Under the pieces are notes generated by a model, which was not told where the DNA came from, ran no database searches, and worked only from the letters and a program-made list of their open reading frames with translations. A stretch of DNA of 64,000 nucleotides from Aldehydirespirator sp965221215. Lineage in GTDB: Bacteria; Actinomycetota; Acidimicrobiia; Acidimicrobiales; Aldehydirespiratoraceae. A program made the position numbers and the translations under genes. Shown one piece after another: positions 34,263-42,267 of this stretch. Where the stretch lies: assembly GCA_965221215.1 (NCBI GenBank), contig OZ244872.1:2666001-2730000 (forward strand). The letters are read 5' to 3'. Numbering within the stretch: the stretch's first letter is position 1; every line of letters begins with the position of its first letter.

Positions 34263-34321
34263 CCACGGCAATCTTGGGCATTCTCGGTTCTCCTACCTCG
34301 CGGGGCCGTTCACCGATAGTT

Positions 34322-34657
34322 CTATTCGGCCTTCTCTGCGACTCTATTGGCGGCGTGTTCGGCTTCGGCTAGCGCCTCGGTCGCTTCGTTGGCTCTGTCT
34401 TGTGCGTCTCTCGCTTGGCGGGCGGATGCCTCCGCTGCGGTGTAGGCGGTCTCGGCAGCTTCGGAAGCCGCTTGGAGTTTCTTGCATGTGTCTGTGTCGG
34501 GATGCGTGTCGTAGGCCGCTTGCGCCCGCTCGCAGTCGCCCCCCTTCTCCGCCAGCACGCGCTCGTCTTCCTCGGCTCGGGCCGTCGCCTGGTCGGCTTC
34601 GTGCTGTGCCTGCCGCAACTGTTCGCGGGCTTCGGCTACCGGGTTGTCTTCGCTCAA
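34322..34657 (-). CDS. Small coiled-coil protein of the defence operon
   Basis: The 111-aa product (starts MSEDNPVAEAREQLRQAQHE) is almost wholly helical and alanine/glutamate rich, with continuous heptads (e.g. AASEAAETAYTAAEASARQA). Two cysteines lie in a central loop (GGDCERAQ, DTCKKLQ). No known family is recognised. It starts 39 bp after the DUF499 stop and precedes the IS-interrupted gene, so it is probably part of the operon and may be a structural or binding partner. Confidence 0.65.
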   Translation of the reverse strand: MSEDNPVAEAREQLRQAQHEADQATARAEEDERVLAEKGGDCERAQAAYDTHPDTDTCKKLQAASEAAETAYTAAEASARQARDAQDRANEATEALAEAEHAANRVAEKAE

Positions 34658-34696
34658 GGGGATGCTGCCTCCAAGACCCGAGTCGCGGAGCGGGTC

Positions 34697-37630
34697 TCAT
34701 AGCTGGATGATGTTGACGGCGCCTCCGGCTTGCTTGGCGAGAGCTTCCAACGTATCGGCGTCGGCCTGTTCGCCTGTGACGGTGATTTGGGTGGTCTGGT
34801 TGATGTGGGCGATGTCGCCGTCGTCGAACCGGTTGGCTAGTTCGACCAACAACTGGCGCAGATTGTCGTCGGGGTCGTCGGCGTCGACGCTGGTGTTGAT
34901 GTTGAGTGTGATCTGCCAGTGGCGGATCTTCGACTCGGAGGGCGGAGACGGAGGCTGCGGCGTGGGGGGTTGCGGATGCGGAGCGGGTGACTCCTCTTCG
35001 GGGGTGTAGTCGTCTGCCGGCTTGTCGCTGGCGGCGCGGCGGATGCGGATGTTGTCGGCTGCGGGGTTGATGTCGGTGGGGTGGAGGGGTTTGAGGACGG
35101 TGCCGTCGGTGGTGACGAGTTCGATGTCGCCGCTGGTGACCGCGGCGTGGATCGCTTCGCGGAGTTCAGGTGCCGCGGCGGGCAGGAGCGGCTTGTGGGG
35201 GTTGGACCAGAACTCGTCTCTGATCTCGGTGAGGGGCTTGCCGTAGTCGTTGTCGCGCAGGTTGTGAACGAGGGCGTTGCCTGTGAACTCGCCGGGGTTG
35301 AACGCCTTGCTGCGGTCGCGTAGTTCTTCCCACACGTCTGATCCGTTGAGGGCGCTCTTGGTGTCCTTGCTGAGCCTCACGAACTCGACACCGCGGCCGT
35401 GCTCGCCTTTGGGGGCGAGGTAGATGATGTGGCGGTAGCACTGCTTCACCATCGCGTCGAGCTTCTGTTCGGCTTCGCGGACGGCCTCTTGTGCCTTCTG
35501 ACGCATGTCGTCGTCGGCTTGAACGGTGGGATGTTCGGCCACGCGGCTGCGGGCGAGCCATTCCGAAGCGAGGCCGCGGGCTTGGGCACGCACGGCGGTG
35601 TTGGAGCAGGCGAACACCGTGGAGGATGCCCATTGGACGCTCATCGGTGCGAGTCCGTCGCTGTGGTCTGCGGTGAGGCCCATCGCGGCGGTGGCTGACT
35701 GGCGGGTGGCGGTGTCGTCGCCGTTGAACAGTGAGAACCATCGCGAGTCCAGGATCACCAGGCGGGTCTGGTGTTTGTGGTCGATCCCGGCTTGTGCCAG
35801 GACTTGAAGGCATCCCTCGGCGCTGGCGCTGCCTGGGGTGATGTCGCCGCCGTCGACCTCCACGATGTCGTCGAAGGGTCCGGTGGAAGCGAGCTTGAAA
35901 GCACGTTCAGTGATTGCCCGGTCCCGGTCTGTGTCGGTGACGGTCTTCTTCTCGGCTCGGGTCAGCATGGGGAGGGTCTTACGGGTCTCGAACACCCAGC
36001 GTTTGGGGGCTCCGCCCCTGCCGGGGAGTTCATCCACCGATGCCGCGCCTTGTTCCTCTTGGAGCAGTTGCACGGCGACGGTCTCGGCGTCGCCGGGTCC
36101 GTATCCGCCGCCCGCGACGAACGAGGCTGCGTGCAGTTCTGCTTCGGTCGCGCCGCGGGTGCCTCCGGCTCGCGGGCACAGCGACCGCACGAACAGCGCT
36201 GTGGCCATCCGCTCCGCGGCGCGGGGGTTGAGCCCGCACCAGCCTTCGTCTCTGTCGTCGTCGAGGCGACGGGCCGCGCCGCGTTCGGGGTTGGACGGGT
36301 CGACCACGTCGATGCTGGCGACCTCGCGCAGATTCGCCTGGGTCGTGGCGTCTGCCACCAACCCCGAACCGATCAGCGAGTCCCGGAGCTGGTTCGACGA
36401 CAATGGAAGGTCGCCGCTGTCGATCAACTCGGGTGTCCATTCGCCCGCCTGGCCGCGGCGGGCCTGCTCGTGCGCCGCTGACGCGAACACCCGGATGATG
36501 GACCGCACCCGCTGAAACCCGGCGTGCTGTGCCCACTCGTCCTCGGCCAGCGCGATCAGATGCGGATGAAACGGATAGCAGCGCGCCAGTTGGCGGCGGA
36601 ACTCTGTGGGTGACCATCCGGGCAGCTTCTTGAACACCTTGGCTTCCCACGCGCCCCGCATCGTGTCGAGCAACCGGTCCGCCGCTGTGTCGGTCACCTC
36701 GGTTCCGGGCCGGGACTTGAACAGCCGCCGGGCGACGATCTCAGCGAAGTCGCCGCCGCCGGTGACCGCGGTCGTGCGCGCGTTGCGGGTGAGCAGATCC
36801 TCCAGTTCCGCTCGGTGCGCGGACCCGACGGTGGTCATCGCCATGTTGTCCTTATCCGAAGCGATCATCACCACAACCGCCGCGCAGTTCGCCACGTCGT
36901 TGACCACATCGAGCAGCGCCCGCAGGAACGCCATGTCGAGCGCCGCACCGTCGGGATCGTCCGCGGCGGTGACACGGATGTAGTCCATGATCTCGTCCAC
37001 CAGCACCAGGACCGGCCGTCCCGTGCCGCGCAGCGCCTCCGCGAGTTTGGCCTTGTTGGCGAGATGGTCTTTGAACGCGTCGTAACGGTGGCCGTCCTTG
37101 TCGAAGAGCCGCCATAGGAACCGCTCACCGAGCCGCCGCGCCGGTCCGTAGTCCTCGGCGTCGGCGGTGGTGTTGTCGCAGTCGAGCACTACGCAGATCG
37201 GCTCACCAAGATCAGATCGCACCGCTCCCGGCCCCGCGATGTCATCCGCCGCCGCCATCACCCGGCGACCGAGGTCGCTTCGAGCCAGTTCTAGGGGGTG
37301 AGCAGCGAGATGCCATAGCCCGACCAGGCCGTGCGACTTGCCGCCGCCCATCGCCTGATCGAGCCGCCACACGGCGTTCGTCTGCGTCGATCCGGGCACT
37401 CCGAGACGCACCGCGATCTGGGCCATCAACTCCACAAGGCTGACGGTCGGATGGGTGATGTCGCCGAAGTAGGCGGCATTCGCGTACGGGGCGCGGCCCG
37501 CACCGGTGTCGTCCTGTCCGAACACCGCGCCGTGAAGCGACATCTGCACGTCGTCTATGGCACCGCCGCTGCCGGTCACCTCGTCTCGCAGCTCGACTAT
37601 CTCCCACCACGGTCTCAGCGTGTCGGACAT
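34697..37630 (-). CDS. DUF499-family AAA+ ATPase of a methylase-helicase defence system
   Basis: The 977-aa protein matches COG1483/DUF499. It starts MSDTLRPWWEIVELRDEV and has the P-loop-like AMGGGKSHGLVGLWHL near residue 110, a VLVDEIMDYIRVTA Walker B region, and later SPTEFRRQLARCYPFHPHL. The Pro/Ser-rich linker PAPHPQPPTPQPPSPP near residue 890 precedes a last domain. These ATPases occur with DUF1156 methylases and large helicases in loci predicted or shown to act against phage. ATG 37630 lies 22 bp after the methylase stop. The frame is uninterrupted, unlike its two upstream partners. Confidence 0.85.
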   Translation of the reverse strand: MSDTLRPWWEIVELRDEVTGSGGAIDDVQMSLHGAVFGQDDTGAGRAPYANAAYFGDITHPTVSLVELMAQIAVRLGVPGSTQTNAVWRLDQAMGGGKSHGLVGLWHLAAHPLELARSDLGRRVMAAADDIAGPGAVRSDLGEPICVVLDCDNTTADAEDYGPARRLGERFLWRLFDKDGHRYDAFKDHLANKAKLAEALRGTGRPVLVLVDEIMDYIRVTAADDPDGAALDMAFLRALLDVVNDVANCAAVVVMIASDKDNMAMTTVGSAHRAELEDLLTRNARTTAVTGGGDFAEIVARRLFKSRPGTEVTDTAADRLLDTMRGAWEAKVFKKLPGWSPTEFRRQLARCYPFHPHLIALAEDEWAQHAGFQRVRSIIRVFASAAHEQARRGQAGEWTPELIDSGDLPLSSNQLRDSLIGSGLVADATTQANLREVASIDVVDPSNPERGAARRLDDDRDEGWCGLNPRAAERMATALFVRSLCPRAGGTRGATEAELHAASFVAGGGYGPGDAETVAVQLLQEEQGAASVDELPGRGGAPKRWVFETRKTLPMLTRAEKKTVTDTDRDRAITERAFKLASTGPFDDIVEVDGGDITPGSASAEGCLQVLAQAGIDHKHQTRLVILDSRWFSLFNGDDTATRQSATAAMGLTADHSDGLAPMSVQWASSTVFACSNTAVRAQARGLASEWLARSRVAEHPTVQADDDMRQKAQEAVREAEQKLDAMVKQCYRHIIYLAPKGEHGRGVEFVRLSKDTKSALNGSDVWEELRDRSKAFNPGEFTGNALVHNLRDNDYGKPLTEIRDEFWSNPHKPLLPAAAPELREAIHAAVTSGDIELVTTDGTVLKPLHPTDINPAADNIRIRRAASDKPADDYTPEEESPAPHPQPPTPQPPSPPSESKIRHWQITLNINTSVDADDPDDNLRQLLVELANRFDDGDIAHINQTTQITVTGEQADADTLEALAKQAGGAVNIIQL

Positions 37631-37652
37631 GGATGCTCCCGGTTGCTTGCGG

Positions 37653-39398
37653 TCAGAACAGCCGGCTCTGGTTGTCCTGACGGGCCTGGTGTTCGAGTTG
37701 CTGCTCACGCTCGACGCGCACGCGTTGCGCCTGGCCGCAGATCGACTGCCGGTTCCGCACCGCCCACGCCCACGTCTGTCCGTCGCGGTCGCCCTCACCG
37801 AGCAGTCGGGCCAGATCTGTCATCGCCGCCCACAGCATCTCGTCGTGCTCGCGGTCGAGCAGATGCAGCGCCTCGGCGATATCGGATAGCGACCGCCCCT
37901 CCGCGGCGACCCCCAAGGCGATGTCGATGACCGGGCTCATCGTGTGAAGCGTCAGCTTCGGGGCGGCATCGCCGCCGTAGGCGAGCCGTGAGCCGCCCTT
38001 CTCTTTGACGAGGATCCCGTCAGTGTCCCTCTCGGACAGGTCATAGGACAGGCGCTGCCAGCGGGCCTCGGATCCCGCGGCCACCCGCCGTCCGTGCTGA
38101 CGCGCCCACGCCAACGCGAACCGGGAACGCTCATCGAAATCGGAGAGCCGGAACCTGTCGATGCGGATATCGGCGGCCTCCTCGACCGCCTTGTGCGCCA
38201 GTCCCAGGAAGTGCTGGATCGACACCGGCGCACCGGTGAAGTCGCGCACCTCGCCGTACTTGCCGACCACTTCCATCGCAGGCGCAATCGCGGCCATCCG
38301 CTGATCGGAGTCCGCCAAACCGTCCGCCGTCCACTGAGGCACCCGCTCAGCGATCACGGAGCGAATCTCGTCATCGACCCTGCGGACATCTCCCACCGGG
38401 CGCTCCGCCTCAGCGGCCCGGCACGCCATCACGATGGTGTTGTCGATGTATTCGCCGGTCTGCTTGCCGCCCTTCTCGGTGCTGCACGGCCACGAACCGG
38501 TCAGCACCAGTCCAGCCTCCGAGATCGCGGTCAAGACCCGCGCCCAGGCGTCGGGATCGCCGTGCCCGAACACGATGCTGACCACGCCGCCCGGCTTGAC
38601 CTTGAGGCGGGCCTGCTCGAACGCGGCGGTGATGCACTCCCGGTAGTGAGCTTCGGTGCGGTGGTCGTCGCCGACAGTGCCGAACTTGATGACCGCTTCC
38701 TGGGCCTTCTCCTGCAACCCGTCAGGGTCGGTCGTGACCCCGAACCACGGGTGAGAGGTCCTCAGTGCGCGCTTCAGCCACACGTACATCAGGTCCGACG
38801 AGTCGCAGTAGTTGACCATCGCGTCGTACGGAGGGTCCGTCACGACCGCGTCCAACGACGCATCCGGCAACGGCAACTCCGTGGCTGAGCCGCGCTGCAC
38901 ATTCGCGGGACAGCCAGGTTCTCGGTTGAGTTCCTTACCCAGGCTCCTGAACGTGTGCGCTGCCAACGAATCCCAAGTGCCCGGCCCCTCGCCGCATCCG
39001 GTCTCGAAGTAATCGAAGCTGTGTGAAATCCCTGAGTCGTTGAAGTAGATGTGACCCGCGCAGTCTCGTCCCACTTGTATTGAGGTACTTCGTGTGCTGT
39101 ATTTCATGCGTCGCACGAGATTGGAGGCTGCGTACCCCGTCAAGCTGGCTGCGTAGTCTCGGCTGATGCCTCCCACGAGCAGGTTGCTGCACAGGTTGTC
39201 GATGATGCGGGCGAGTCGGACGAAGCCGAGTGTCTGCCGGGTGTTGCACAGTTCGCCCCAACTCTGGTAGCCGTATCCGGCGGGGCCGATGAACGCTGAC
39301 AGGCCCGGGTCTAGACGCTCGGTAGGGACCGCGGGCAGGTTCGGCCCGAACGCCGACTCTCGTTCTAGAGCAGTTTGAACATCGTCGAATACACCCAA
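37653..39398 (-). CDS. DUF1156 DNA methylase, C-terminal fragment after frameshift
   Basis: The 581-aa fragment contains the catalytic motif VVTDPPYDAMVNY of adenine/cytosine-N4 methyltransferases and a long C-terminal domain. Its first residues (GVFDDVQTALERESAFGPNL) continue the N-terminal fragment in a shifted frame. TTG 39398 could act as an independent start, but no SD is seen. Read with one more base in the G tract at 39409-39417, the two pieces fuse into one DUF1156 protein of about 915 aa, the family length. Alone this piece lacks the SAM-binding N-terminal motif. Confidence 0.85.
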   Translation of the reverse strand: MGVFDDVQTALERESAFGPNLPAVPTERLDPGLSAFIGPAGYGYQSWGELCNTRQTLGFVRLARIIDNLCSNLLVGGISRDYAASLTGYAASNLVRRMKYSTRSTSIQVGRDCAGHIYFNDSGISHSFDYFETGCGEGPGTWDSLAAHTFRSLGKELNREPGCPANVQRGSATELPLPDASLDAVVTDPPYDAMVNYCDSSDLMYVWLKRALRTSHPWFGVTTDPDGLQEKAQEAVIKFGTVGDDHRTEAHYRECITAAFEQARLKVKPGGVVSIVFGHGDPDAWARVLTAISEAGLVLTGSWPCSTEKGGKQTGEYIDNTIVMACRAAEAERPVGDVRRVDDEIRSVIAERVPQWTADGLADSDQRMAAIAPAMEVVGKYGEVRDFTGAPVSIQHFLGLAHKAVEEAADIRIDRFRLSDFDERSRFALAWARQHGRRVAAGSEARWQRLSYDLSERDTDGILVKEKGGSRLAYGGDAAPKLTLHTMSPVIDIALGVAAEGRSLSDIAEALHLLDREHDEMLWAAMTDLARLLGEGDRDGQTWAWAVRNRQSICGQAQRVRVEREQQLEHQARQDNQSRLF

Positions 39399-39403
39399 AT
39401 CAC

Positions 39404-40396
39404 CTAACGGGGGGGGGTAGGCGTTCGGTAGCGTTTCCCCACCTGCTCGTCGATATCAGCTACGGCGAGCATGGCGTCATCCTTGAGTCCGTCTCGCATC
39501 ATGCGCTTCAGGGTGTCGAGCGGGTGCGGGTGCGAGCAGAAGCAGCACACTGCGGTCTTGCCCCGCTTGCCGGGCACCTTGACGAGTGTCGGCTGGCTGC
39601 CGGGCGGGCCGTCATGCACTTCACTGCGGAACGTGCCGGTGCCGGTGTCAGCGACGATCCGGTAGGACTGTCCCGGATCGGCCAGCTTCGCTCGTTTCCC
39701 GGTGGTCGCGCCCTTTGGCCTGCGAAGAGCGAGGCTGCCCGTGATCGGGAATCTGTTGCCGCAGTTGACGCATGGCAGCGTGACTGCCCAGACGTATCCC
39801 CAGGGCCGTTTGCCGTGGACCACCGGATAGAACTCGCCCATCTCCTCGACGTAGCGCTCGCCCACATAGTTGAGCACGAAGCGCACATCTCGCAGCAGCC
39901 GCGGTTCGGTGAAGTGCTCGGTCTTGTGCTGCTCATAGCCAGTGAACGGCAGATCCGGCTCGTTGTCCCAGTCGCGCAGCGGATAGTCGGCGAGCAGCTT
40001 GCCTGCGAGGGTCGCGACCGGTGAGTAGTCGATGCCCCATGCCCGCACTCCGAGTCGGGCGGCTTCGAGAGGGATCATGGCTCGCCCCGAGAACGGGGCG
40101 CACATCCTTGCCCCGTCGGGATAGTGCTCGGCCAGTTCGGCCCGCAACTCGGCGTTGTTGGTGTCGTAGCCGGTCATCGCGCCGCGCACCAGTTCCTTGA
40201 GGCGCTCCTGTTCGGCCTTGTCGTTGTCGGGCCAGGGCAGTAGCGAGCAGATCACTGCCGCTTTGGCCTGTGCGAGGGGTCGCGACGCGAACCAGGTGAA
40301 GAGGCTCTTCTCCGCGAACCCGGAGCCCCAGCCGCCACCCGAGTGCTCTGACACCTCCGCGCACGGGAACCAGCGTTCGATCATCCGTGTCGTCAC
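39404..40396 (-). CDS. DUF1156 DNA methylase, N-terminal fragment ended by frameshift
   Basis: The 330-aa fragment has the DUF1156 start MTTRMIERWFPCAEVSEHSG, the WFASRPLAQAKAAVI signature, the SAM-site motif CAPFSGRAMIPLEAARLG and a zinc ribbon (LPCVNCGNRFP ... VCCFCSHPHPLDTL). It ends RYRTPTPPR-stop right after a 9-C run on this strand. Its ATG overlaps the helicase stop by four bases, so translation is coupled. The family methylates host DNA so that the associated helicase/ATPase can discriminate self from phage DNA (role known only for related systems). Confidence 0.87.
   Translation of the reverse strand: MTTRMIERWFPCAEVSEHSGGGWGSGFAEKSLFTWFASRPLAQAKAAVICSLLPWPDNDKAEQERLKELVRGAMTGYDTNNAELRAELAEHYPDGARMCAPFSGRAMIPLEAARLGVRAWGIDYSPVATLAGKLLADYPLRDWDNEPDLPFTGYEQHKTEHFTEPRLLRDVRFVLNYVGERYVEEMGEFYPVVHGKRPWGYVWAVTLPCVNCGNRFPITGSLALRRPKGATTGKRAKLADPGQSYRIVADTGTGTFRSEVHDGPPGSQPTLVKVPGKRGKTAVCCFCSHPHPLDTLKRMMRDGLKDDAMLAVADIDEQVGKRYRTPTPPR
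39409..39417 (-). other. 9-bp homopolymer tract at the methylase frameshift (possible phase switch)
   Basis: Nine G on the plus strand (C on the coding strand). With nine, the frame closes at the TAG 39404-39406. With ten, it reads through as T-P-P-P-L-G-D-L-G into the downstream fragment with no stop. Only lengths congruent to ten modulo three give the full protein. Confidence 0.85.
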
Positions 40397-42264
40397 GGCG
40401 CGTCGCCTCGGCTGTCGAGAGCGTTCTTGAGGTCGCTGCCCGCAAGGCGAACGATGGGCTGATCGGCGAAGCAGCCGTCGAAGGTCGCTGCCGGGTTCTG
40501 CCAGGCTCCGTAGAGGCGGCCGGCTCCGTCGGCGCAGCGGTCCACGACGTAGAGCCAGTAGTCGTTGCCGAGTTGGGAGGCTTTGGCGAGTTCGCCGCCG
40601 GTGAGCGTGACCCCGCTTTGGTCGGCGCTTCCGGCGCGCCCTTTGACTTCGACGCAGCGCTGCTCGGCCCCTCGTCGGGCGTGGAGGTCATAACCGTGAC
40701 CCTGGGTATGCACGTCGCTCACATTCCATCCCTGGCCGGTGAGTCGGTCTTCGACGAACCGCATCGACACGGCCTCGCTGTCGGGGTCGGAGTCCTCGTG
40801 CGGGTTGTCGTGCGCCGCGGCGGTCACGTTAGTCCAGCCGATCCGGCGGGGCTTTGAGCGCTTGACCGTGGCGGCGGCTTCGGCGGCGGCGATGCGGGCA
40901 TCGACGGACTGTTGGATGCGCTTGCGCTCCGCGATGCGCTTGTGCCGGTCGGCGATGCCATTGGTCAGAGCGTGTGGCAGCCGCTTGATCTGATCGCGGA
41001 ACTCGGCGACCCAGGAGCCGAGCCGGTCAGCGCGGCGTGTTCGCTCCTGCTCGGCGGCTTCGGTCGCCTGCCGGTCGGCCGCCGCGGCCCGTTCTGATTC
41101 CAGGGCCAGAGGTGCCGAACCGCAGTCTCGGTCGGCGCTCAGATTGGGAAGCGTGCCCCAAGCCGCGATACGCGCTTCGCCATCGGCGGACACGGCGATC
41201 AGCCACGAGACCGTGCTGGTGCGGGGCCTGTGGCGGGAGTCGCCGCTGTCAGGTCCTTCGGTGATATCGCACTCGTACACGAACAGGGTGTAGTCCTCGC
41301 GGGCGGACGAGTCGATCAGCGTCGCTCCCTGCCACAAGTCGGGACCGACCCTTTCCCTCAGCGCGTCCACCAGCGCGGTCAGCGATGGTTCGCTCGGGCC
41401 GAGCACGACCGCGCCGGCGGCGGGCTTGTGGCCCGCATCTATCGCCTTGCGGCGGGCGTCGCCGCTCGTTGCGACCGTCGCCCGCCCGTTGCTCGGACGA
41501 AGAGCCGCGGGCAGCTCCCAGCCGTGCTCGTTCCTTCGTGCAGAGAGGGCAAAGAACCCGTCGCCCGCGAGTGCCGGAGCGCATTCCAGCAGTCCTCCGC
41601 TAGAGACGCGGTTCAGGTATCGCTCGACGATGATCGGGTTGACGCGGGCGAGGAGGTCGTCGTGGCGAGCGGAGTTCGCCTCATCGGGGTCGACCGTGCT
41701 GCTCGTCTCGCGCAGTTCGGCGAAGTATTCGTCGCGGGCGACCCGAATCTGCTCCAGCGTCGGCCATTCCCCGCCAGTCGCCGCGGTCCTGTCAGAGTCG
41801 TAGAACAGTCTCAGCATGGCCTCGCAGCCGCCGGACTCGATGCGTTCCATGATCGCGTTGAGGCTGTCGAACATCCGTCCGCCGAGTTCGTTGGCTGCCT
41901 CGACGAGACGGTCGAGCAACCGCTCGTGGGCCTCGCCCTCGCGTGTGCCCTTGGCGATGAGGTTGTAGAGCGTGACTCTGTGCGGCTGGCCGATGCGGTG
42001 GATGCGGCCCATCCGTTGCTCCAGCGTGACGAGGGACCACGGGATGTCCCAGTTCACGAGCACGCGAGCGGCTTGCAGGTCGATTCCCTCGTTGCCCGCG
42101 TCGGTGGACACGATCACCTCGAATCGGCCCTGCTGGAAGTCCTCCCGGATCCGGTCCCGAGTGGTGTGGTCGTCGGCCCCGGAGTAGCGCCGAGCTGTGA
42201 ACCCGGCATCACCGAACACCTTGACCAGCCAGTCGGCGGTGTCGGCGTACTCGGTGAACACCAC
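40393..42264 (-). CDS. SNF2-type helicase, C-terminal part (helicase C domain + DUF3883)
   Basis: The 623-aa frame follows directly, in the same reading frame, after the TAG at 42268-42270. It starts LVVFTEYADTADWLVKVFG, with motif V/VI segments VIVSTDAGNEGIDLQAA and LEQRMGRIHRIGQPHRV. The C terminus is a DUF3883-like domain (GYDLHARRGAEQRCVEVKGR, DYWLYVVDRC), a fold related to PD-(D/E)xK nucleases. GTG 42264 could start it independently but there is no obvious SD. It lacks the ATP-binding domain, so it is inactive alone. Confidence 0.85.
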   Translation of the reverse strand: MVFTEYADTADWLVKVFGDAGFTARRYSGADDHTTRDRIREDFQQGRFEVIVSTDAGNEGIDLQAARVLVNWDIPWSLVTLEQRMGRIHRIGQPHRVTLYNLIAKGTREGEAHERLLDRLVEAANELGGRMFDSLNAIMERIESGGCEAMLRLFYDSDRTAATGGEWPTLEQIRVARDEYFAELRETSSTVDPDEANSARHDDLLARVNPIIVERYLNRVSSGGLLECAPALAGDGFFALSARRNEHGWELPAALRPSNGRATVATSGDARRKAIDAGHKPAAGAVVLGPSEPSLTALVDALRERVGPDLWQGATLIDSSAREDYTLFVYECDITEGPDSGDSRHRPRTSTVSWLIAVSADGEARIAAWGTLPNLSADRDCGSAPLALESERAAAADRQATEAAEQERTRRADRLGSWVAEFRDQIKRLPHALTNGIADRHKRIAERKRIQQSVDARIAAAEAAATVKRSKPRRIGWTNVTAAAHDNPHEDSDPDSEAVSMRFVEDRLTGQGWNVSDVHTQGHGYDLHARRGAEQRCVEVKGRAGSADQSGVTLTGGELAKASQLGNDYWLYVVDRCADGAGRLYGAWQNPAATFDGCFADQPIVRLAGSDLKNALDSRGDAP

Positions 42265-42267
42265 CAG

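Larger units (their letters stand above)
32544..34281 (-). pseudogene. 94-aa gene, last of the defence operon, interrupted by IS256
   Basis: Removing the IS (32818-34262) and one copy of its 8-bp duplication restores a clean 95-codon frame from ATG 34281 to the stop at 32544: MPKIAVVVGGSRDT, then LNVAQLLKGAGFYQVYQRRD, ending TVEDIYRLLGLG. AGGAG lies 9 bp upstream of the ATG. The insertion falls in codon 5. The restored protein looks like a small alpha/beta fold with a VVVGGSRD first strand-loop and FVFDAGEAAD later; no family is recognised. It follows the coiled-coil gene by 40 bp, so it is probably the sixth gene of the operon. Confidence 0.72.
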
